Below the pieces are notes generated by a model. That model was not told where the DNA came from, made no database searches, and saw only the letters and a program-made list of their open reading frames with translations. DNA of 41,136 bases from Caulobacter sp. (GTDB taxonomy: Bacteria; Pseudomonadota; Alphaproteobacteria; Caulobacterales; Caulobacteraceae), in contig JARWZW010000002.1 of NCBI GenBank assembly GCA_029866155.1, positions 1-41,136 on the forward strand, written 5' to 3'. A program made the translations under genes and the position numbers. Shown piece by piece: positions 35,700-41,136 of the stretch (position 1 is its first letter; each line of letters opens with the position of its first letter).

Positions 35700-36133
35700 T
35701 CGTCGTCGATACCTCGGCGATCGTCGCCATCACCTTCAAGGAAGATGGCTTTGAGGCCTATGTCGAGGCGATGCTGCTTGCCGAGCGCGTGGTCGCCTCA
35801 CCTGTGAGTTTGCTGGAGGCGGGCATGGCCCTCGCAAGCCGCTTCAACCTTCCGGACCCGGAACTCTTTGACCAATGGCTGGCCGACTTCCGCGTGGAGT
35901 CGGCACAGGAATCACACTGGCAGGAAGCGCTGTCGGCCTTCCTGAAGTTCGGAAAGGGGCGACATCCGGCAAGGCTCAATCTCGCCGACTGTTTTGCCTA
36001 TGGGCTTGCGAGAAGGCTGGATGCACCCTTGTTGTTCAAGGGCGAGGCTTTCCCCCGAACCGACATCCGACCGGCGCTTTGGCCCCGGCGCCTTAACCGA
36101 CAAACCCGGCCGCCCGTTTCAAACGGTCGTTGA
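35696..36133 (+). CDS. vapC: VapC-type PIN-domain ribonuclease toxin
   Basis: A 145-residue PIN-domain endoribonuclease, the toxin partner of the preceding VapB. The acidic metal site is visible: Asp5 (VVDTSA), Glu41 (LLEAGMAL), Asp98 (NLADCFAYGLA), with the family's FKGEAFPRTDIRPAL near 115-127, where the usual acidic residue of the KGDDF motif is a glutamate. Active-site residues appear intact, so the toxin is probably functional. The last 14 or so residues run past the normal VapC end, and the gene overlaps the tail of the convergent tsaC gene by 41 bp. Confidence 0.88.
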   Translation: MIVVDTSAIVAITFKEDGFEAYVEAMLLAERVVASPVSLLEAGMALASRFNLPDPELFDQWLADFRVESAQESHWQEALSAFLKFGKGRHPARLNLADCFAYGLARRLDAPLLFKGEAFPRTDIRPALWPRRLNRQTRPPVSNGR

Positions 36134-37115
36134 TCGCCTCGCCCAGCCCCGCCTGCGGGATCGGCGCCACGGCGATGGCCAGGGGCGATGATCGGTCCGC
36201 CGCCCGGAGCATGGAAAACAGATTGGCGGCGGCCTCGGCCAGATCGCCTGTCGGGCTGAGATTGAAGATGGCGGCTCCGGCAGGGGCCGGGCCAAAGGCA
36301 AGATAGGCCTCTCCGGCCAGCGGTTCGGAGGCATTGATCCGCACGGGAGCATCCGGCGCATAATGCAGGGCCATCCGGCCGGGAGAGCGCCGGGCGTCGG
36401 CTTGCGCCTCGGCCAGGGGTCCGATCAGGGCCTCGATCTCGTCCCGGGTCACGGCGCCCGGACGCAAAAGGCGGGGCGGCCCGTCCAGCAGGGCGACCAC
36501 GGTGGATTCCAGCCCGACCCGGCAGGGGCCGCCATCGAGCCCGGCTGCGGTGGCGGCGCCGGTCTCGGCCACCGCATCGGCATAGGTGGTGGGGCTGGGC
36601 CGGCCCGAGCGGTTGGCCGAGGGGGCGACCACCGGGCCGCCGAACCGCTGCAGCAGGGCCAGGGCCAGGGGATGCCCAGGAACCCGGATCGCCACGCTGT
36701 CCAGTCCGGCCCGGGCCAGGTCGCAGACCTTCTGTCCTTCCCGAAGGGGAAGCACCAGGGTCAGGGGTCCAGGCCAGAAGGCCGCCGCCAGGGCCCTGGC
36801 GCGGTCGTCCAGCAGGGCGATAGCCTCGGCGCCGGCCAGGTCGGCGACATGGGCGATCAGGGGGTTGAACCTGGGCCGGCCCTTGGCCTCAAAGATGGCG
36901 GCCACGGCCATGGGATTGCCGGCGTCAGCCGCCAGACCATAGACAGTTTCGGTCGGCAGGGTGACCAGGGCGCCGTCCCGGAGAGCCCGGACGGCCGCAT
37001 CGAGGGTGGCGCCGGGGGCCGTCCCTGTCCCCGCGGTGCGGTTCAGGGGGCCCGCCGGGCCGAGACGGCGATCATGACCGTCACCGGATCGGGGATCACG
37101 CTGGTCGCCTTCCAT
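36093..37115 (-). CDS. tsaC: L-threonylcarbamoyladenylate synthase (Sua5/TsaC type)
   Basis: Makes threonylcarbamoyl-AMP for t6A modification of ANN-decoding tRNAs. The YrdC domain is clear (VTLPTETVYGLAADA, AIFEAKGRPRFNPLIAHV, AFWPGPLTLVL, VAIRVPGHPLAL, PVVAPSANRSGRPSPT), followed by GLESTVVALLDGPPRLLRPGAVT and the Sua5 C-terminal domain (SPGRMALHYAPDAPVRIN). The start is uncertain. ATG 37115 gives 340 residues but overlaps yceI by 73 bp. A CTG at 37046 overlapping the yceI stop (CTGA) would give 317 residues and a cleaner N-terminus; no ATG, GTG or TTG lies between. It is the last gene of the yceI-b561-yceI-tsaC run. Confidence 0.88.
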   Translation of the reverse strand: MEGDQRDPRSGDGHDRRLGPAGPLNRTAGTGTAPGATLDAAVRALRDGALVTLPTETVYGLAADAGNPMAVAAIFEAKGRPRFNPLIAHVADLAGAEAIALLDDRARALAAAFWPGPLTLVLPLREGQKVCDLARAGLDSVAIRVPGHPLALALLQRFGGPVVAPSANRSGRPSPTTYADAVAETGAATAAGLDGGPCRVGLESTVVALLDGPPRLLRPGAVTRDEIEALIGPLAEAQADARRSPGRMALHYAPDAPVRINASEPLAGEAYLAFGPAPAGAAIFNLSPTGDLAEAAANLFSMLRAADRSSPLAIAVAPIPQAGLGEAINDRLKRAAGFVG

Positions 37116-37621
37116 TCGTCCTGTCCCACGCCAAAGGCCAGACGGCTCACACTGACCTGGGCGTTCATTTTCGCCTGGGAACCCGTGATGACCAGGGTGA
37201 AAGGCAGGGTCAGCGGCTTGCTGACCCCGCGCAGGGTCAGGGACCCGACCGCCTGATAGCGATTTCCGCCCAGGGCCTTGAAGCCGGTGGTCCTGAAGGT
37301 CGCCTTTGGAAAGGCTTTTGCCGAAAACCATTTGACGTCCGGCAGGGCAGAGTCGCGGTCGGCGTCGCCGGTCACGGCCGAGGCGGTGTCGATGCTGACG
37401 ACTGCGGTCGAACCGGCGAGATTCTTCGGATCAAACCGGATCTGGGCGTCCCATCGGCGGAAGGACCCGGCGAACTTCTCGCCATCGAAAGTCGAGGAAA
37501 AAGCCACCTTCGAAGCAGCCTTGTCGACGGTCCAGGCTGGCGCGGGGGCCGCCAACGCGGGCGTAGCAGCGGCTAGGACCGCCGTCAGCACCAGGGCCGG
37601 TGCGGCGAGGAAAGGTCTCAT
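37043..37621 (-). CDS. YceI family periplasmic protein (second copy)
   Basis: A 192-residue exported protein with a signal peptide (APALVLTAVLAAATPALA, cleavage before AP). The single YceI lipocalin-like domain follows: TVDKAASKVAFSSTF, FDPKNLAGSTAVVSIDTAS, LPDVKWFSAKAFPKATFRTTGF, LTLRGVSKPLTLPFTL. YceI proteins bind polyisoprenoid-type lipids in the periplasm. Its ATG overlaps the stop of the b561 gene by 4 bp, so it is translated as part of that operon. The second YceI copy lies upstream of b561. Confidence 0.9.
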   Translation of the reverse strand: MRPFLAAPALVLTAVLAAATPALAAPAPAWTVDKAASKVAFSSTFDGEKFAGSFRRWDAQIRFDPKNLAGSTAVVSIDTASAVTGDADRDSALPDVKWFSAKAFPKATFRTTGFKALGGNRYQAVGSLTLRGVSKPLTLPFTLVITGSQAKMNAQVSVSRLAFGVGQDEWKATSVIPDPVTVMIAVSARRAP

Positions 37622-38214
37622 TGGCCGGCGCGCCTCAGGAAGGGGATCATCCGGGCCAGGGTGTCGTCCTTGTCCATGAACTGGTGCTTGAGGGCGCCCA
37701 GCACGTGAAGCGGTATCAGGCCATAGACGATGACCTTGGCCATCAGGTGGTGAACCTCCGCAAACACCTCATGCACCTGTTTCATCTGGGGCTTCGGCAG
37801 GTCGGTGAGGAAGCTCAGGGCCGGCCAGTCAAACAGGCCGAACATCGAGATCGGATAGATCTTGATGAAGGGACTGGCCGACACAAAGATCCAGCCGGTC
37901 AGGGGCAGACCGATCATCAGGACGTAGAAGCCCCAGTGGACGCCATGGGCCAGGGTCCGCTCCCAGGGCTTCAGGTCGCTGGAAATGGCAGGCGGCGGGT
38001 TCATCAGCCGCCAGGCCAGCCGGGCCAGGCTGAGCAGCAGCACGCAGATCCCGAGGGTCTTGTGCCACTGCATCAGGCCGACCTTGGCCGCCCCCTTCAA
38101 CTCGTCACTGTACCAGGCGATGCCGATATTGCCGATGATCAGCAGGGCGATCACCCAATGCAGCAGGATGGCGACAGTCGCATAGCGGGCGAGGGAGGAA
38201 GGGGTCTGTGTCAT
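37618..38214 (-). CDS. Cytochrome b561 family membrane protein
   Basis: A 198-residue di-haem b-type cytochrome with four membrane helices, which passes electrons across or within the inner membrane. Likely haem ligands are His19 (AILLHWVIALL), His51 (GLMQWHKTLG), His148/His156 (HEVFAEVHHLMA) and His170 (GLIPLHVLGALKHQF). A YceI gene lies on each side, at 4 bp and with a 4-bp overlap. YceI-b561 pairs are common in proteobacteria; the shared role may involve a lipid or quinone-like ligand, but this is inference. Confidence 0.92.
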   Translation of the reverse strand: MTQTPSSLARYATVAILLHWVIALLIIGNIGIAWYSDELKGAAKVGLMQWHKTLGICVLLLSLARLAWRLMNPPPAISSDLKPWERTLAHGVHWGFYVLMIGLPLTGWIFVSASPFIKIYPISMFGLFDWPALSFLTDLPKPQMKQVHEVFAEVHHLMAKVIVYGLIPLHVLGALKHQFMDKDDTLARMIPFLRRAGQ

Positions 38215-38218
38215 GGGC

Positions 38219-38815
38219 CTACTTTTTCAGGAACTCGACCTCTATGACCAGATCAATTTCATCGCCGACGAAATTGGTCAGGTTGCTCGAGCCGAAGTCC
38301 GACCGCTTGATGACGCCAACGGCCGAGAATCCCGACCGGGCGCCCAGCATGCCGGCTTCATAGCCGCGGAAGATGACATCCAGGGTAACCGGCTTGGTGA
38401 CGCCCCGCAGGGTCAGTTCGCCGGCCATGGAGCCGGTGAAACCGTCCTCGTTCCGCTTGATCGCCGTGGAGACGAAGGTGGCTTGGGGATGGTTCTTGCC
38501 GTCCAGGAACTGGTCGGCGAACTTGACGTCGACCTTGGCGTCGCCGGTATCGATGGAATTGACGTCGATGGTGACGGTGACCTTGGCCGCATCGGGGGCC
38601 TTGGGGTCCCAGACATAGCTGGCGTCAAAACTGTTGAACCGCATCGTATAGGCTGCCAGGCCCAGGTGCCGGACTTTTGCCACGACCGAGGCATGGCTCT
38701 TTTCCAGACCATAGGTCCCGGCCGGCATCTTCGCAGGATCCTGCGACGGCGCAGCGGCGGCCGATCCGGCATAGAGGGCGGCCATCAGGGCCACAGCGGA
38801 AAGAAGGCGGTTCAT
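38219..38815 (-). CDS. YceI family periplasmic protein (first copy)
   Basis: A 198-residue exported YceI protein. The start at 38815 has GGAG upstream; a second ATG lies two codons earlier (38821). The signal peptide is MNRLLSAVALMAALYAGSAAAA. The YceI domain shows GTYGLEKSHASVVAKVRHLGL, FNSFDASYVWDPKAPDAA, FADQFLDGKNHPQATFVST, LTLRGVTKPVTLDVIF and ARSGFSAVGVIKRSDFG. The last of these is closer to classical E. coli YceI than the second copy is. It opens the operon and has its own promoter. Confidence 0.93.
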   Translation of the reverse strand: MNRLLSAVALMAALYAGSAAAAPSQDPAKMPAGTYGLEKSHASVVAKVRHLGLAAYTMRFNSFDASYVWDPKAPDAAKVTVTIDVNSIDTGDAKVDVKFADQFLDGKNHPQATFVSTAIKRNEDGFTGSMAGELTLRGVTKPVTLDVIFRGYEAGMLGARSGFSAVGVIKRSDFGSSNLTNFVGDEIDLVIEVEFLKK

Positions 38816-38848
38816 CGGCATCTCCGAACTGTAATTGATCCAGTTGCG

Positions 38849-38876
38849 GATATAGGCGTTTCCGCGGCCCTTGCAA
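38849..38876 (-). promoter_or_regulatory. Promoter of the yceI-b561-yceI-tsaC operon
   Basis: On the minus strand, TTGCAAG (38876-38870) is followed after 13 bp by CCTATATC (38856-38849). The latter agrees with the Caulobacter-type -10 GCTANAWC at 7 of 8 positions. It lies about 35 bp upstream of the yceI ATG. Confidence 0.6.
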
Positions 38877-38886
38877 GCTGTCAGAT

Positions 38887-38901
38887 ACGGAATTGTTCCG
38901 T
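38887..38901. promoter_or_regulatory. Perfect palindrome upstream of the yceI promoter (candidate operator)
   Basis: ACGGAA-TTG-TTCCGT is a perfect 6-bp inverted repeat with a 3-bp centre, 11 bp upstream of the -35 element. The position suits an activator site. The binding protein is unknown. Confidence 0.4.
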
Positions 38902-39036
38902 GGAAACGGATGCTCCCCGAGGGCCGCAGGACGGGTTCGGGGCAGCCGCCCGAAGTGGAGCGGCGGACCGAGAGGGTCGTCAACGGGCGTTTGCCCAGAG
39001 CTGAGGGCCTTTCTCGACCATCGTAAGCCGTGCCCC

Positions 39037-39060
39037 CCCTCTCCCGAGGGAGAGAGGAGG
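39037..39060 (-). terminator. Hairpin after the peroxiredoxin gene
   Basis: CTCTCCC and GGGAGAG (39039-39045 with 39048-39054) form a C/G-rich stem with weaker extension on both sides, about 12 bp after the peroxiredoxin stop. There is no T-run on the minus strand, so it may be a terminator that is weak or factor-assisted, or simply one of the C/G-rich palindromes common between genes here. Confidence 0.35.
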
Positions 39061-39071
39061 ACCTGCCAGTC

Positions 39072-39554
39072 CTAGAGTTGCGCCAGCATGTAGTCGGCGG
39101 CGCTGACCTTGAATTCACCGCCCTGTTCGACATTCAGGGTCTGGACCACGCCGTCCTTGACCAGCATGGAATAGCGCTGCGAACGCAGGCCCATGCCGAA
39201 CTTGCTGCCGTCCATCTCCAGGCCAAGGGCCTTGGTGAAGTCGCCATTGCCGTCGGCCAGCATGATGATGTCGTTGCCGACGCCCTGGTCGGCGCCCCAG
39301 GCCTTCATCACGAAGACGTCGTTGACCGAGACGCAGGCGATGGCGTCCACGCCCTTGGCGCGGAAGTCGGCCACATGCTCCTTGAAGCCGGGCACATGCT
39401 TGGCCGAGCAGGTGGGGGTAAAGGCGCCGGGCACGGCGAACAGGGCGACGGTCTTGCCCTTGAACAGCTCATCGCCGGTGATCGGTCGCGGGCCTTCCGC
39501 GCCGCTGGTCATGAACATGGCGTCCGGAAGCGTGTCGCCGGCCTTGATAGTCAT
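39072..39554 (-). CDS. Peroxiredoxin, Prx5 type
   Basis: A 160-residue thiol peroxidase that reduces hydrogen peroxide and alkyl hydroperoxides. The peroxidatic cysteine is Cys49 in PGAFTPTCSAKHVPGF, and Thr/Arg of the active site appear in FTPT and GLRSQRYSMLV. VSVNDVFVMKAWG and the C-terminal EFKVSAADYMLAQL are typical of Prx5/AhpE-like AhpC-TSA proteins that use glutathione or glutaredoxin. The start at 39554 has GGGAGA upstream. It is transcribed divergently from yqgE. Confidence 0.94.
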   Translation of the reverse strand: MTIKAGDTLPDAMFMTSGAEGPRPITGDELFKGKTVALFAVPGAFTPTCSAKHVPGFKEHVADFRAKGVDAIACVSVNDVFVMKAWGADQGVGNDIIMLADGNGDFTKALGLEMDGSKFGMGLRSQRYSMLVKDGVVQTLNVEQGGEFKVSAADYMLAQL

Positions 39555-39605
39555 GGGTTGGTTTCTCCCTGTCCCGTCTTGCAACCCCGATTGGAGCGCA
39601 GGGGT

Positions 39606-39634
39606 CAGATAGGCGTCCGGAGACGGTGCGCCAA
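39606..39634 (-). promoter_or_regulatory. Candidate promoter of the peroxiredoxin gene
   Basis: On the minus strand, TTGGCGC (39634-39628) is followed after 14 bp by CCTATCTG (39613-39606), a partial match to the Caulobacter TTGACGS-N10-14-GCTANAWC pattern. It is about 52 bp upstream of the ATG. Confidence 0.35.
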
Positions 39635-39679
39635 GAGAGCCGACTTGAAACGGCCCTCATCCCGGACGATGGTGGCGGG

Positions 39680-40255
39680 ATGACGCCTCCGCAAGATCCC
39701 AACTTCCTGGCCGGAAGGCTGCTTATCGCCATGCCGGGCATCGCCGACGAACGGTTCGAGCGGGCCGTCATCTATGTCTGCGCCCATGACGACCAGCATG
39801 CCATGGGCATCACGGTAAACCGTCCGGTGGACGGGCTGACCATGCCTGATCTGCTGACCCGGCTGGGGGTCACGGTAGGGGACAACAGCCGCGAGGACAT
39901 CGTGCTGATGGGCGGTCCGGTCGAGCGGGAGCGGGGCTTTGTGCTCCATACCGACGACTATGTCAGCCCGGCCGGCACCCTGCCGGTATCCAGCGGCGTG
40001 GCCCTGACGACCTCGCGCGAGGTGCTCGCCGCCCTGGCCGCGGACGGGCCGCCACGCAAGGCGATCCTGGCTTTGGGCTACGCCGGATGGGCGGCAGGAC
40101 AGCTGGAACAGGAGATGCGCGACAATATCTGGCTGGTCGGCGAGGCGGATACCGGACTGATCTTTGGCGATGACCATGAGCACAAATGGTCCCGGGCCCT
40201 GGCGGGCCTGGGAGTCAGCGCCGATCACCTGTCAGCCCAGTCCGGCCGGGCCTGA
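39680..40255 (+). CDS. YqgE/AlgH family protein
   Basis: A 191-residue member of the UPF0301 (YqgE/AlgH) family, whose biochemical role is not settled. Family segments are FLAGRLLIAMPGIADERFERAVIYVCAHDD, GITVNRPV, VLMGGPVERERGFVLHTDDY, ILALGYAGWAAGQLEQEMRDNIWL and the tail DHEHKWSRALAGLGV. The start at 39680 is preferred to a GTG at 39626 because the family begins just before NFLAGRLLIAMP. The divergent gene upstream encodes a peroxiredoxin. Confidence 0.93.
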   Translation: MTPPQDPNFLAGRLLIAMPGIADERFERAVIYVCAHDDQHAMGITVNRPVDGLTMPDLLTRLGVTVGDNSREDIVLMGGPVERERGFVLHTDDYVSPAGTLPVSSGVALTTSREVLAALAADGPPRKAILALGYAGWAAGQLEQEMRDNIWLVGEADTGLIFGDDHEHKWSRALAGLGVSADHLSAQSGRA

Positions 40256-40258
40256 CCC

Positions 40259-41136
40259 TCAGCCCTGCCGGCGCACCGGGGCGATGCCGTCGACATAGCT
40301 TTCGTTCAGATAGACTTCCGCCTCCTGGGGCGAAAGTGGCGGGGCATAGCCAAAGCCCTGGCCATAGTCGCAGCCGATCTCCAGCAGCCGGCTGGCCATC
40401 AGGCTGTTCTCGACCCCCTCGGCCACCACCTCCAGCTTGAGGTCCTGGCCCAGCTTGACCACTGATTCGACAATCTTGGCCGAGCCTTCATTGGCCCCCA
40501 TGGTGCGGACGAAATAGCGGTCGATCTTCAGGGTGTCGAAGGGCAGACGCGTCAGATAGCTGAGCGACGAGAAGCCGGTGCCGAAATCGTCAAGGGCCAG
40601 ACCCGCCCCGCCGGCCCTCAGGGCGCGCAGCACAACCGCCGCCCCGTCGGGATCCCTCATGATGTCGCTCTCGGTGATCTCCAGCTTCAGGGCGCCCTCG
40701 CGCAGCCGATACTTGGCGATCAGGCCGGTGACGTCGCTGACCAGGTCTGGCCGGTGGATCTCGCCGGTGGAGAGGTTGACGCTGACGGTCAGGCGCCAGG
40801 CCGGAGGATGGGCCGCCTGCCAGTCGGCAAGCTGCCTTGCCGAGGCGCGCAGCATGCGCTCGCCCAGCTCCTCCATCAGGCCCATTTCCTCGGCCAATGG
40901 CAGGAATTCGTCGGGCGGCAGCAGGCCGCGCCGGGGATGGCGCCAACGGCAGAGGGCCTCGAATCCGGACAGCTCGCCAGTGGAGAGCCGCACGACCGGC
41001 TGGAAGAAGGGCCCGATCTCGCCCCGGCCGACAGCGCCGCGCAGGTCGGATTCCAGGGCCAGGCGCGACAGGCCGTCGCTTTCCATGGCCCGGCCATAGG
41101 CCGCTCCGCCGCCCCGGTCGCCGCCCTTGGCCGCCT
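40259..41136 (-). CDS. EAL-domain cyclic-di-GMP phosphodiesterase, N-terminus beyond the window
   Basis: The C-terminal EAL domain of a larger protein that continues past the right edge; the frame is open there (AAKGGDRGGAAYGRAM...), consistent with an upstream GGDEF or sensor domain. About 291 residues are visible. Catalytic residues look complete: FEALCRW (the EAL glutamate), VSVNLSTGE, KLEITESDIM, ALDDFGTGFSSLSYL, LKIDRYFVR, EGVEN and the QGFGYAPP lysine/glutamine-loop region. It is therefore likely an active phosphodiesterase that degrades c-di-GMP. A start at 41086 would make it a stand-alone EAL protein, but the open upstream frame favours truncation. Confidence 0.9.
   Translation of the reverse strand, partial: AAKGGDRGGGAAYGRAMESDGLSRLALESDLRGAVGRGEIGPFFQPVVRLSTGELSGFEALCRWRHPRRGLLPPDEFLPLAEEMGLMEELGERMLRASARQLADWQAAHPPAWRLTVSVNLSTGEIHRPDLVSDVTGLIAKYRLREGALKLEITESDIMRDPDGAAVVLRALRAGGAGLALDDFGTGFSSLSYLTRLPFDTLKIDRYFVRTMGANEGSAKIVESVVKLGQDLKLEVVAEGVENSLMASRLLEIGCDYGQGFGYAPPLSPQEAEVYLNESYVDGIAPVRRQG

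Noticed and set aside
1..41136. CRISPR arrays, prophage, insertion sequences, tRNA or rRNA genes.
   Set aside because: No regularly spaced repeats, transposase/integrase-like protein, or tRNA/rRNA-like sequence was seen on either strand, though a tRNA scan was not run.

Overview
This 41 kb window is high-GC chromosomal DNA from an alphaproteobacterium, most likely a member of the Caulobacteraceae (Caulobacter/Phenylobacterium type). That placement is inferred from several features: separate b and b' subunits in an atpI-atpB-atpE-atpG-atpF F0 operon, a split gcvPA/gcvPB glycine decarboxylase, many thiolase/SDR/enoyl-CoA hydratase genes, and candidate promoters that fit the Caulobacter-type TTGAC / CTATATC pattern. 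Gene density is high. Apart from a toxin-antitoxin pair and some palindromic intergenic repeats I see no mobile element, and I found no CRISPR array, rRNA or tRNA.

Layout. 1-3.2 kb: the end of a histidine-utilisation cluster (hutF, cut by the window edge, and hutC), then a PQQ-type sorbosone dehydrogenase lipoprotein. 3.3-8.5 kb, minus strand: thiolase, flavin reductase, glycosyltransferase, free methionine-R-sulfoxide reductase, an unusual response regulator and tryptophan 2,3-dioxygenase. 8.6-11.5 kb, plus strand: an enoyl-CoA hydratase-like protein, a TLP1-type thiolase-like protein without the usual nucleophile, and a small c-type cytochrome behind an FNR/FixK-like box. 11.5-13 kb: a membrane-anchored M20 peptidase. 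13.16-17.8 kb: a tandem glycine riboswitch and the glycine cleavage operon gcvT-gcvH-gcvPA-gcvPB, in which gcvT carries an in-frame amber codon. 18-21.7 kb: two small uncharacterised envelope proteins and the F0 operon, with a terminator and a candidate promoter.

22-28 kb is the most unusual part. A tight minus-strand operon dabB-dabA-cysD joins the two subunits of a DAB-type inorganic-carbon (CO2 to bicarbonate) accumulation complex to a lone CysD, the small subunit of ATP sulfurylase, with no CysN in the window. A divergent NhaR-like LysR regulator lies upstream, and a perfect inverted repeat sits in the shared intergenic region.

28-41 kb: an Acg-type nitroreductase with a twin-arginine N-terminus, a nitronate monooxygenase, two SDR enzymes (one a 3-hydroxybutyrate dehydrogenase), a NUDIX hydrolase, YaaA, a GlcD-type FAD dehydrogenase, a VapBC toxin-antitoxin pair with a palindromic operator, and an operon yceI-cytochrome b561-yceI-tsaC with a good promoter. 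The window ends with a peroxiredoxin, YqgE and the C-terminal EAL domain of a protein that runs off the edge.

All functional names rest on recognising protein families and motifs by eye. No database search was run.
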